Source of the DNA: Panagrolaimus kolymaensis
Taxonomy: Eukaryota; Nematoda; Chromadorea; Rhabditida; Panagrolaimidae
Assembly: GCA_028622995.1 (NCBI GenBank)
Contig: JAJQJQ010000030.1
Span: forward strand, 2,976,001 to 3,040,000
Direction of reading: 5' to 3'
Length of the DNA: 64,000 nt
Of this stretch, positions 50,501 through 63,715 are shown piece after piece (the first letter of the stretch is position 1; each line of letters begins with the position of its first letter). Both the position numbers and the translations under genes were made by a program. The notes under the pieces are model-generated. The model had not been told where the DNA came from and made no database searches. It saw only the letters and a list, made by a program, of their open reading frames with translations.

Positions 50501-53500
50501 ATAATTTTTTTGATTTAATAAATTTTGATAGATCCGCCAACATATTTTTGATTCTTCCAATAACAAAACCATCAAGATTTTCTGAAAGCTTGAGGTCATT
50601 TATTTCCTATAAAAAAGGAAAAACTATTACAAAAATAATTTTTTTGATTTAATAAGTTTTGATAGATCCGCCAACATATTTATGATTCTTCCAATAACAA
50701 AACCATCAAGATTTTCTGATAGCTTGAGGTCGTTTATTTCCTATAAAAAAGGAAAAACTATTACAAAAATAATTTTTTTGATTTAATAAATTTTGATAGA
50801 TCCGCCAACATATTTATGATTCTTCCAATAACAAAACCATCAAGATTTTCTGAAAGCTTGAGGTCATTTATTTCCTATAAAAAAGGAAAAACTATTACAA
50901 AAATAATTTTTTTGATTTAATAAATTTTGATAGATCCGCCAACATATTTATGATTCTTCCAATAACAAAACCATCAAGATTTTATGATAGCTTGAGGTTG
51001 TTTATTTCCTATAAAAAAGGAAAAACAATAACAAAAAATAATTTTTTTGATTTAATAAATTTTAATGGATCCGCTAACATATTTATGATTCTTCCAATAA
51101 CAAAACCATCAAGATTTTCTGAAAGCTTGAGGTCGTTTATTTCCTATAAAAAAGGAAAAACTATTACAAAAATAATTTTTTTGATTTAATAAATTTTGAT
51201 AGATCCGCCAACATATTTATGATTCTTCCAATAACAAAACCATCAAGATTTTCTGAAAGCTTGAGGTCATTTATTTCCTATAAAAAAGGAAAAACTATTA
51301 CAAAAATAATTTTTTTGATTTAATAAATTTTGATAGATCCGCCAACATATTTTTGATTCTTCCAATAACAAAACCATCAAGATTTTCTGAAAGCTTGAGG
51401 TTGTTTATTTCCTATAAAAAAGGAAAAACAATAACAAAAAATAATTTTTTTGATTTAATAAATTTTAATGGATCCGCTAACATATTTATGATTCTTCCAA
51501 TAACAAAACCATCAAGATTTTCTGAAAGCTTGAGGTCGTTTATTTCCTATAAAAAAGGAAAAACTATAAGAAAAAATAATTTTTTTGATTTAATAAATTT
51601 TAATGGATCCGCTAACATATTTATGAAGCTTCCAATAACAAAACCATCAAGATTTTCTGATAGCTTGAGGTCGTTTATTTCCTATAAAAAAGGAAAAACT
51701 ATTACAAAAATAATTTTTTTGATTTAATAAATTTTGATAGATCCGCCAACATATTTATGATTCTTCCAATAACAAAACCATCAAGATTTTCTGAAAGCTA
51801 GAGGTCGTTTATTTCCTATAAAAAAGGAAAAACTATAAGAAAAAATAATTTTTTTGATTTAATAAATTTTAATGGATCCGCTAACATATTTATGAAGCTT
51901 CCAATAACAAAACCATCAAGATTTTATGATAGCTTGAGGTTGTTTATTTCCTATAAAAAAGGAAAAACTATTACAAAAATAATTTTTTTGATTTAATAAA
52001 TTTTGATAGATCCGCCAACATATTTATGATTCTTCCAATAACAAAACCATCAAGATTTTCTGATAGCTTGAGGTCGTTTATTTCCTATAAAAAAGGAAAA
52101 ACATTAACAAAAAATAATTTTTTTGATTTAATAAATTTTAATGGATCCGCTAACATATTTATGAAGCTTCCAATAACAAAACCATCAAGATTTTATGATA
52201 GCTTGAGGTTGTTTATTTCCTATAAAAAAGGAAAAACTATTACAAAAATAATTTTTTTGATTTAATAAATTTTGATAGATCCGCCAACATATTTATGATT
52301 CTTCCAATAACAAAACCATCAAGATTTTCTGAAAGCTAGAGGTCGTTTATTTCCTATAAAAAAGGAAAAACTATAAGAAAAAATAATTTTTTTGATTTAA
52401 TAAATTTTAATGGATCCGCTAACATATTTATGAAGCTTCCAATAACAAAACCATCAAGATTTTATGATAGCTTGAGGTTGTTTATTTCCTATAAAAAAGG
52501 AAAAACTATTACAAAAATAATTTTTTTGATTTAATAAATTTTGATAGATCCGCCAACATATTTATGATTCTTCCAATAACAAAACCATCAAGATTTTCTG
52601 AAAGCTTGAGGTCATTTATTTCCTATAAAAAAGGAAAAACTATTACAAAAATAATTTTTTTGATTTAATAAATTTTGATAGATCCGCCAACATATTTATG
52701 ATTCTTCCAATAACAAAACCATCAAGATTTTCTGATAGCTTGAGGTCGTTTATTTCCTATAAAAAAGGAAAAACTATTACAAAAATAATTTTTTTGATTT
52801 AATAAATTTTGATAGATCCGCCAACATATTTATGATTCTTCCAATAACAAAACCATCAAGATTTTCTGAAAGCTAGAGGTCGTTTATTTCCTATAAAAAA
52901 GGAAAAACTATAAGAAAAAATAATTTTTTTGATTTAATAAATTTTAATGGATCCGCTAACATATTTATGAAGCTTCCAATAACAAAACCATCAAGATTTT
53001 ATGATAGCTTGAGGTTGTTTATTTCCTATAAAAAAGGAAAAACTATTACAAAAATAATTTTTTTGATTTAATAAATTTTGATAGATCCGCCAACATATTT
53101 ATGATTCTTCCAATAACAAAACCATCAAGATTTTCTGATAGCTTGAGGTCGTTTATTTCCTATAAAAAAGGAAAAACATTAACAAAAAATAATTTTTTTG
53201 ATTTAATAAATTTTAATGGATCCGCTAACATATTTATGAAGCTTCCAATAACAAAACCATCAAGATTTTATGATAGCTTGAGGTTGTTTATTTCCTATAA
53301 AAAAGGAAAAACTATTACAAAAATAATTTTTTTGATTTAATAAATTTTGATAGATCCGCCAACATATTTATGATTCTTCCAATAACAAAACCATCAAGAT
53401 TTTCTGAAAGCTAGAGGTCGTTTATTTCCTATAAAAAAGGAAAAACTATAAGAAAAAATAATTTTTTTGATTTAATAAATTTTAATGGATCCGCTAACAT

Positions 53501-56500
53501 ATTTATGAAGCTTCCAATAACAAAACCATCAAGATTTTATGATAGCTTGAGGTTGTTTATTTCCTATAAAAAAGGAAAAACTATTACAAAAATAATTTTT
53601 TTGATTTAATAAATTTTGATAGATCCGCCAACATATTTATGATTCTTCCAATAACAAAACCATCAAGATTTTCTGAAAGCTTGAGGTCATTTATTTCCTA
53701 TAAAAAAGGAAAAACTATTACAAAAATAATTTTTTTGATTTAATAAATTTTGATAGATCCGCCAACATATTTATGATTCTTCCAATAACAAAACCATCAA
53801 GATTTTCTGATAGCTTGAGGTTGTTTATTTCCTATAAAAAAGGAAAAACTATTACAAAAATAATTTTTTTGATTTAATAAATTTTGATAGATCCGCCAAC
53901 ATATTTATGATTCTTCCAATAACAAAACCATCAAGATTTTCTGAAAGCTAGAGGTCGTTTATTTCCTATAAAAAAGGAAAAACTATAAGAAAAAATAATT
54001 TTTTTGATTTAATAAATTTTAATGGATCCGCTAACATATTTATGAAGCTTCCAATAACAAAACCATCAAGATTTTATGATAGCTTGAGGTTGTTTATTTC
54101 CTATAAAAAAGGAAAAACTATTACAAAAATAAATTTTTTGATTTAATAAATTTTGATAGATCCGCCAACATATTTATGATTCTTCCAATAACAAAACCAT
54201 CAAGATTTTCTGAAAGCTTGAGGTCATTTATTTCCTATAAAAAAGGAAAAACTATTACAAAAATAATTTTTTTGATTTAATAAATTTTGATAGATCCGCC
54301 AACATATTTATGATTCTTCCAATAACAAAACCATCAAGATTTTCTGATAGCTTGAGGTCGTTTATTTCCTATAAAAAAGGAAAAACTATTACAAAAATAA
54401 TTTTTTTGATTTAATAAATTTTGATAGATCCGCCAACATATTTATGATTCTTCCAATAACAAAACCATCAAGATTTTCTGATAGCTTGAGGTTGTTTATT
54501 TCCTATAAAAAAGGAAAAACTATTACAAAAATAATTTTTTTGATTTAATAAATTTTGATAGATCCGCCAACATATTTATGATTCTTCCAATAACAAAACC
54601 ATCAAGATTTTCTGAAAGCTAGAGGTCGTTTATTTCCTATAAAAAAGGAAAAACTATAAGAAAAAATAATTTTTTTGATTTAATAAATTTTAATGGATCC
54701 GCTAACATATTTATGAAGCTTCCAATAACAAAACCATCAAGATTTTATGATAGCTTGAGGTTGTTTATTTCCTATAAAAAAGGAAAAACTATTACAAAAA
54801 TAATTTTTTTGATTTAATAAATTTTGATAGATCCGCCAACATATTTATGATTCTTCCAATAACAAAACCATCAAGATTTTCTGAAAGCTTGAGGTCATTT
54901 ATTTCCTATAAAAAAGGAAAAACTATTACAAAAATAATTTTTTTGATTTAATAAATTTTGATAGATCCGCCAACATATTTATGATTCTTCCAATAACAAA
55001 ACCATCAAGATTTTCTGATAGCTTGAGGTCGTTTATTTCCTATAAAAAAGGAAAAACTATAAGAAAAAATAATTTTTTTGATTTAATAAATTTTAATGGA
55101 TCCGCTAACATATTTATGAAGCTTCCAATAACAAAACCATCAAGATTTTATGATAGCTTGAGGTTGTTTATTTCCTATAAAAAAGGAAAAACTATTACAA
55201 AAATAATTTTTTTGATTTAATAAATTTTGATAGATCCGCCAACATATTTATGATTCTTCCAATAACAAAACCATCAAGATTTTCTGATAGCTTGAGGTCG
55301 TTTATTTCCTATAAAAAAGGAAAAACTATTACAAAAATAATTTTTTTGATTTAATAAATTTTGATAGATCCGCCAACATATTTATGATTCTTCCAATAAC
55401 AAAACCATCAAGATTTTCTGATAGCTTGAGGTTGTTTATTTCCTATAAAAAAGGAAAAACTATTACAAAAATAATTTTTTTGATTTAATAAATTTTGATA
55501 GATCCGCCAACATATTTATGATTCTTCCAATAACAAAACCATCAAGATTTTCTGAAAGCTAGAGGTCGTTTATTTCCTATAAAAAAGGAAAAACTATAAG
55601 AAAAAATAATTTTTTTGATTTAATAAATTTTAATGGATCCGCTAACATATTTATGAAGCTTCCAATAACAAAACCATCAAGATTTTATGATAGCTTGAGG
55701 TTGTTTATTTCCTATAAAAAAGGAAAAACTATTACAAAAATAATTTTTTTGATTTAATAAATTTTGATAGATCCGCCAACATATTTATGATTCTTCCAAT
55801 AACAAAACCATCAAGATTTTCTGATAGCTTGAGGTCGTTTATTTCCTATAAAAAAGGAAAAACTATAAGAAAAAATAATTTTTTTGATTTAATAAATTTT
55901 AATGGATCCGCTAACATATTTATGAAGCTTCCAATAACAAAACCATCAAGATTTTATGATAGCTTGAGGTTGTTTATTTCCTATAAAAAAGGAAAAACTA
56001 TTACAAAAATAATTTTTTTGATTTAATAAATTTTGATAGATCCGCCAACATATTTATGATTCTTCCAATAACAAAACCATCAAGATTTTCTGAAAGCTAG
56101 AGGTCGTTTATTTCCTATAAAAAAGGAAAAACTATAAGAAAAAATAATTTTTTTGATTTAATAAATTTTAATGGATCCGCTAACATATTTATGAAGCTTC
56201 CAATAACAAAACCATCAAGATTTTATGATAGCTTGAGGTTGTTTATTTCCTATAAAAAAGGAAAAACTATTACAAAAATAATTTTTTTGATTTAATAAAT
56301 TTTGATAGATCCGCCAACATATTTATGATTCTTCCAATAACAAAACCATCAAGATTTTCTGATAGCTTGAGGTCGTTTATTTCCTATAAAAAAGGAAAAA
56401 CTATTACAAAAATAATTTTTTTGATTTAATAAATTTTGATAGATCCGCCAACATATTTATGATTCTTCCAATAACAAAACCATCAAGATTTTCTGATAGC

Positions 56501-59500
56501 TTGAGGTCGTTTATTTCCTATAAAAAAGGAAAAACTATTACAAAAATAATTTTTTTGATTTAATAAATTTTGATAGATCCGCCAACATATTTATGATTCT
56601 TCCAATAACAAAACCATCAAGATTTTCTGATAGCTTGAGGTCGTTTATTTCCTATAAAAAAGGAAAAACTATAAGAAAAAATAATTTTTTTGATTTAATA
56701 AATTTTAATGGATCCGCTAACATATTTATGAAGCTTCCAATAACAAAACCATCAAGATTTTCTGATAGCTTGAGGTCGTTTATTTCCTATAAAAAAGGAA
56801 AAACTATTACAAAAATAATTTTTTTGATTTAATAAATTTTGATAGATCCGCCAACATATTTATGATTCTTCCAATAACAAAACCATCAAGATTTTCTGAT
56901 AGCTTGAGGTCGTTTATTTCCTATAAAAAAGGAAAAACTATTACAAAAATAATTTTTTTGATTTAATAAATTTTGATAGATCCGCCAACATATTTATGAT
57001 TCTTCCAATAACAAAACCATCAAGATTTTCTGAAAGCTAGAGGTCGTTTATTTCCTATAAAAAAGGAAAAACTATAAGAAAAAATAATTTTTTTGATTTA
57101 ATAAATTTTAATGGATCCGCTAACATATTTATGAAGCTTCCAATAACAAAACCATCAAGATTTTATGAAAGCTTGAGGTCGTTTATTTCCTATAAAAAAG
57201 GAAAAACATTAACAAAAAATAATTTTTTTGATTTAATAAATTTTAATGGATCCGCTAACATATTTATGAAGCTTCCAATAACAAAACCATCAAGATTTTC
57301 TGATAGCTTGAGGTCGTTTATTTCCTATAAAAAAGGAAAAACATTAACAAAAAATAATTTTTTTGATTTAATAAATTTTAATGGATCCGCTAACATATTT
57401 ATGAAGCTTCCAATAACAAAACCATCAAGATTTTATGATAGCTTGAGGTCGTTTATTTCCTATAAAAAAGGAAAAACTATTACAAAAATAATTTTTTTGA
57501 TTTAATAAATTTTGATAGATCCGCCAACATATTTATGATTCTTCCAATAACAAAACCATCAAGATTTTCTGATAGCTTGAGGTCATTTATTTCCTATAAA
57601 AAAGGAAAAACTATTACAAAAATAATTTTTTTGATTTAATAAATTTTGATAGATCCGCCAACATATTTATGATTCTTCCAATAACAAAACCATCAAGATT
57701 TTATGATAGCTTAAGGTTGTTTATTTCCTATAAAAAAGGAAAAACAATAACAAAAAATAATTTTTTTGATTTAATAAATTTTAATGGATCCGCTAACATA
57801 TTTATGATTCTTCCAATAACAAAACCATCAAGATTTTCTGAAAGCTTGAGGTCGTTTATTTCCTATAAAAAAGGAAAAACTATTACAAAAATAATTTTTT
57901 TGATTTAATAAATTTTGATAGATCCGCCAACATATTTATGATTCTTCCAATAACAAAACCATCAAGATTTTCTGAAAGCTTGAGGTCATTTATTTCCTAT
58001 AAAAAAGGAAAAACTATTACAAAAATAATTTTTTTGATTTAATAAATTTTGATAGATCCGCCAACATATTTATGATTCTTCCAATAACAAAACCATCAAG
58101 ATTTTCTGATAGCTTGAGGTCGTTTATTTCCTATAAAAAAGGAAAAACTATTACAAAAATAATTTTTTTGATTTAATAAATTTTGATAGATCCGCCAACA
58201 TATTTATGATTCTTCCAATAACAAAACCATCAAGATTTTCTGATAGCTTGAGGTCGTTTATTTCCTATAAAAAAGGAAAAACATTAACCAAAAATAATTT
58301 TTTTGATTTAATAAATTTTAATGGATCCGCTAACATATTTATGAAGCTTCCAATAACAAAACCATCAAGATTTTCTGATAGCTTGAGGTCGTTTATTTCC
58401 TATAAAAAAGGAAAAACATTAACAAAAAATAATTTTTTTGATTTAATAAATTTTAATGGATCCGCTAACATATTTATGAAGCTTCCAATAACAAAACCAT
58501 CAAGATTTTATGATAGCTTGAGGTCGTTTATTTCCTATAAAAAAGGAAAAACTATTACAAAAATAATTTTTTTGATTTAATAAATTTTGATAGATCCGCC
58601 AACATATTTATGATTCTTCCAATAACAAAACCATCAAGATTTTCTGATAGCTTGAGGTCATTTATTTCCTATAAAAAAGGAAAAACTATTACAAAAATAA
58701 TTTTTTTGATTTAATAAATTTTGATAGATCCGCCAACATATTTATGATTCTTCCAATAACAAAACCATCAAGATTTTATGATAGCTTAAGGTTGTTTATT
58801 TCCTATAAAAAAGGAAAAACAATAACAAAAAATAATTTTTTTGATTTAATAAATTTTAATGGATCCGCTAACATATTTATGATTCTTCCAATAACAAAAC
58901 CATCAAGATTTTCTGAAAGCTTGAGGTCGTTTATTTCCTATAAAAAAGGAAAAACTATTACAAAAATAATTTTTTTGATTTAATAAATTTTGATAGATCC
59001 GCCAACATATTTATGATTCTTCCAATAACAAAACCATCAAGATTTTATGATAGCTTAAGGTTGTTTATTTCCTATAAAAAAGGAAAAACAATAACAAAAA
59101 ATAATTTTTTTGATTTAATAAATTTTAATGGATCCGCTAACATATTTATGAAGCTTCCAATAACAAAACCATCAAGATTTTATGATAGCTTGAGGTCGTT
59201 TATTTCCTATAAAAAAGGAAAAACTATTACAAAAATAATTTTTTTGATTTAATAAATTTTGATAGATCCGCCAACATATTTATGATTCTTCCAATAACAA
59301 AACCATCAAGATTTTATGATAGCTTAAGGTTGTTTATTTCCTATAAAAAAGGAAAAACAATAACAAAAAATAATTTTTTTGATTTAATAAATTTTAATGG
59401 ATCCGCTAACATATTTATGATTCTTCCAATAACAAAACCATCAAGATTTTCTGAAAGCTTGAGGTCGTTTATTTCCTATAAAAAAGGAAAAACTATTACA

Positions 59501-62429
59501 AAAATAATTTTTTTGATTTAATAAATTTTGATAGATCCGCCAACATATTTATGATTCTTCCAATAACAAAACCATCAAGATTTTATGATAGCTTAAGGTT
59601 GTTTATTTCCTATAAAAAAGGAAAAACAATAACAAAAAATAATTTTTTTGATTTAATAAATTTTAATGGATCCGCTAACATATTTATGATTCTTCCAATA
59701 ACAAAACCATCAAGATTTTCTGAAAGCTTGAGGTCGTTTATTTCCTATAAAAAAGGAAAAACTATTACAAAAATAATTTTTTTGATTTAATAAATTTTGA
59801 TAGATCCGCCAACATATTTATGATTCTTCCAATAACAAAACCATCAAGATTTTATGATAGCTTAAGGTTGTTTATTTCCTATAAAAAAGGAAAAACAATA
59901 ACAAAAAATAATTTTTTTGATTTAATAAATTTTAATGGATCCGCTAACATATTTATGAAGCTTCCAATAACAAAACCATCAAGATTTTATGATAGCTTGA
60001 GGTCGTTTATTTCCTATAAAAAAGGAAAAACTATTACAAAAATAATTTTTTTGATTTAATAAATTTTGATAGATCCGCCAACATATTTATGATTCTTCCA
60101 ATAACAAAACCATCAAGATTTTATGATAGCTTAAGGTTGTTTATTTCCTATAAAAAAGGAAAAACAATAACAAAAAATAATTTTTTTGATTTAATAAATT
60201 TTAATGGATCCGCTAACATATTTATGAAGCTTCCAATAACAAAACCATCAAGATTTTATGATAGCTTGAGGTCGTTTATTTCCTATAAAAAAGGAAAAAC
60301 TATTACAAAAATAATTTTTTTGATTTAATAAATTTTGATAGATCCGCCAACATATTTCTGATTCTTCCAATAACAAAACCACCAAGATTTTCTGATAGCT
60401 TGAGGTCATTTATTTCCTATAAAAAAGGAAAAACTATAACAAAAAATAATTTTTTTGATTTAATAAATTTTAATGGATCCGCTAACATATTTATGAAGCT
60501 TCCAATAACAAAACCATCAAGATTTTCTGAAAGCTTGAGGTCATTTATTTCCTATAAAAAAGGAAAAACTATTACAAAAATAATTTTTTTGATTTAATAA
60601 ATTTTGATAGATCCGCCAACATATTTATGATTCTTCCAATAACAAAACCATCAAGATTTTCTGAAAGCTTGAGGTCATTTATTTCCTATAAAAAAGGAAA
60701 AACTATTACAAAAATAATTTTTTTGATTTAATAAATTTTGATAGATCCGCCAACATATTTATGATTCTTCCAATAACAAAACCATCAAGATTTTATGAAA
60801 GCTTGAGGTCGTTTATTTCCTATAAAAAAGGAAAAACTATAACAAAAAATAATTTTTTTGATTTAATAAATTTTGATAGATCCGCCAACATATTTCTGAT
60901 TCTTCCAATAACAAAACCACCAAGATTTTCTGATAGCTTGAGGTCATTTATTTCCTATAAAAAAGGAAAAACTATAACAAAAAATAATTTTTTTGATTTA
61001 ATAAATTTTAATGGATCCGCTAACATATTTATGAAGCTTCCAATAACAAAACCATCAAGATTTTCTGAAAGCTTGAGGTCATTTATTTCCTATAAATAAG
61101 GAAAAACTATAACAAAAAATAATTTTTTTGATTTAATAAATTTTGATAGATCCGCCAACATATTTATGATTCTTCCAATAACAAAACCATCAAGATTTTC
61201 TGAAAGCTTGAGGTCGTTTATTTCCTATAAAAAAGGAAAAACTATTACAAAAATAATTTTTTTGATTTAATAAATTTTGATAGATCCGCCAACATATTTA
61301 TGATTCTTCCAATAACAAAACCATCAAGATTTTCTGAAAGCTTGAGGTCATTTATTTCCTATAAAAAAGGAAAAACTATTACAAAAATAATTTTTTTGAT
61401 TTAATAAATTTTGATAGATCCGCCAACATATTTATGATTCTTCCAATAACAAAACCATCAAGATTTTATGAAAGCTTGAGGTCGTTTATTTCCTATAAAA
61501 AAGGAAAAACTATAACAAAAAATAATTTTTTTGATTTAATAAATTTTAATGGATCCGCTAACATATTTATGAAGCTTCCAATAACAAAACCATCAAGATT
61601 TTCTGAAAGCTTGAGGTCGTTTATTTCCTATAAAAAAGGAAAAACTATTACAAAAATAATTTTTTTGATTTAATAAATTTTGATAGATCCGCCAACATAT
61701 TTATGATTCTTCCAATAACAAAACCATCAAGATTTTCTGAAAGCTTGAGGTCGTTTATTTCCTATAAAAAAGGAAAAACTATTACAAAAATAATTTTTTT
61801 GATTTAATAAATTTTGATAGATCCGCCAACATATTTATGATTCTTCCAATAACAAAACCATCAAGATTTTATGAAAGCTTGAGGTCGTTTATTTCCTATA
61901 AAAAAGGAAAAACTATAACAAAAAATAATTTTTTTGATTTAATAAATTTTAATGGATCCGCTAACATATTTATGAAGCTTCCAATAACAAAACCATCAAG
62001 ATTTTCTGAAAGCTTGAGGTCGTTTATTTCCTATAAAAAAGGAAAAACTATTACAAAAATAATTTTTTTGATTTAATAAATTTTGATAGATCCGCCAACA
62101 TATTTATGATTCTTCCAATAACAAAACCATCAAGATTTTATGAAAGCTTGAGGTCGTTTATTTCCTATAAAAAAGGAAAAACTATAACAAAAAATAATTT
62201 TTTTGATTTAATAAATTTTAATGGATCCGCTAACATATTTATGAAGCTTCCAATAACAAAACCATCAAGATTTTCTGAAAGCTTGAGGTCGTTTATTTCC
62301 TATAAAAAAGGAAAAACTATTACAAAAATAATTTTTTTGATTTAATAAATTTTGATAGATCCGCCAACATATTTATGATTCTTCCAATAACAAAACCATC
62401 AAGATTTTCTGAAAGCTTGAGGTCATTTA
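35510..62429 (+). repeat. Tandem satellite array, 134/135-bp unit, about 200 copies
   Basis: The array is continuous and homogeneous. Each unit runs ATGA(TTC/AGC)TTCC, AATAACAAAACCATCAAG, ATTTT, GCTTGAGGT, TTATTTCCTATAAAAAAGG, a variable AAAAACTATT or AAAAACATTA segment, AATAATTTTTTTGATTTAAT and a (AGATCCGCC or GGATCCGCT)AACATATTT end. Type 1 is 134 bp (ACTATTACAAAAATAA, AGATCCGCC). Type 2 is 135 bp (ACATTAACAAAAAATAA or similar, usually GGATCCGCT followed by ATGAAGCTTCC). Length arithmetic between equivalent points at 36,181 and 62,106 gives about 193 units, about 63 of them one base longer. Local higher-order spacings of 269, 538, 806 and 1,075 bp recur. All units point the same way. A variant with GCTAGAGGT recurs at least a dozen times. 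Candidate role: centromeric, pericentromeric or subtelomeric satellite; not shown by the sequence. Confidence 0.97.
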
Positions 62430-63715
62430 TCTACCTATGTAAAGTGAGAATGTATGTCTGTCTGTTTGTTTGTCTGTCAATGTGGTGTCCCCTAGCAAAT
62501 TGAAATGTGTCTAGCACCTCATATGCAGTTTTTTACGCTGATTCCGAATATGTGAATTTCATTCTTCGGAATCGAGATGGCCGATTCAGGACATGCGTTT
62601 TAAATTTGCATAATCGAAAAATTTCTCGACACGAATGTTTCTCTTTGTGTTTGATGAAAGGACGAAGCGTGGGATTTTTTGGAAACGTTAATTTTCTTTT
62701 CGAGATGTTTTACTGTAATTTGGTAAGAATGAGAGCGGTTATGGTTGAAGAAGTAATTGCGCATGATGAAATGGTTTACCGGAAGGTGTTTAAAGAAATG
62801 CTCGATTTAAATAATTTTTTGAAGTGAGGTGTAATAAAGTGTTATAGTGTTATTTCAAGATGTTTGGGAAATTTAAGAAAATTTTATTGCAACTAAGAAT
62901 GTGTGGAAGTAGGTGAAGACGAAAATAGAGTAATGAAAATGGGCTTCAAAAGGATGGTGACGCATATCAGAATAATGAAATGCGAGACCGAAAAATCAAA
63001 ATGTTCCCGGATTTATAAAAATGTGATTTTGGAAATACAATAATTGATAATGGAAGCAATGAAAATGGATGGGATGGGGCCCGTAGGGCCCATTATTAAT
63101 TTCGAAAAGGGAGTAATTGTACGAAGGAATATGCTTGGAAGCAGAAAGGATAAACATGAAAGTGGAGCCAGAAGGCGCAAATCGGAACTCGCTGAAGTAA
63201 TTGATGAGAAGTTACGCTTGCGTTGGGGCGAAGCCCCCCTAGAAAGGTATTTAAATTTGATGTAAGCCACCCGAAGAATTATTTTAAGTAGTGTGACTTT
63301 AGTATTGAAATGGAATGAAATGTTTATATGTAAAGGTATTTTAAAATGTTGATTTCAAACATGTGAAATTAAACTGAATTAGATTAAAAGGGTGGTTAAA
63401 ATTTGCGCCTCATATGGAATTTCATGTTTGCGCGTTTTAAAACGTTTGTCTAAAAAATCGTGTGTTTAAGCCCAGTTTCTGTCACAGTCACACGTTTACC
63501 ATAAGAAATCCCCATCTTCTTTACTACTCACACCAAATTAATCATAAAATATTATTTCTTAACCATCTCCCTTTTTTCATCCTTTTCTAAAACAAAAGAA
63601 TTCCCTAACGTTATTTTTGTCAATGAAAAGTGTTATGTTTCTTATTCGAAAAGTGTTTATGTTTGTTAATAAAAAAGTTGTGAGGGACCACCGAAGGTGG
63701 GCCCCAATGCTCTTG
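62430..63715. mobile_element. Helitron-like insertion (1,286 bp) in the satellite
   Basis: The satellite is interrupted exactly after GTCATTTA and resumes with TTTCCTAT, so the two sides join to a perfect unit with no target duplication, and the insertion lies between A and T. The element starts TCTACCTATGTAAAGTGAG followed by TGTCTGTCTGTTTGT steps. It ends with a GC-rich hairpin (63,684-63,704; GGGACCACC, loop GAA, GGTGGGCCC) 11 bases before the final CTTG. A-T target, 5' TC and a 3' subterminal hairpin are the marks of Helitrons; CTTG instead of the usual CTRR is a deviation. A second hairpin with a GAA loop (GGGGC-GAA-GCCCC, about 63,224-63,236) is followed by CTAG at 63,239-63,242. No Rep/helicase gene is present, so it is non-autonomous. 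Its GC content is higher than the satellite. Confidence 0.78.
63684..63704. other. 3' subterminal hairpin of the Helitron-like element
   Basis: Stem GGGACCACC / GGTGGGCCC with one A-G mismatch and a GAA loop, 11 bases from the element end. In Helitrons such a hairpin serves as the replication stop signal. Confidence 0.75.

Noticed and set aside
36181..62345. Dozens of repeated ORFs of 65-169 codons across the satellite
   Set aside because: They are frames through the tandem units, broken at the same stop in every 134-bp unit, with no introns, varied sequence or regulatory context. Reported as a property of the repeat, not as genes.
35510..62429. CRISPR-like regular repeat
   Set aside because: There are no unique spacers; the whole 134/135-bp unit is repeated, and the genome is eukaryotic.
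62507..62827. 106-codon ORF in the Helitron-like element
   Set aside because: No ATG near its start, no Rep or helicase motif; it may be a captured fragment but cannot be supported as a gene.
63044..63265. Overlapping plus and minus ORFs in the right part of the Helitron-like element
   Set aside because: They overlap the GC hairpins and mirror each other; composition reflects the element, not a protein.
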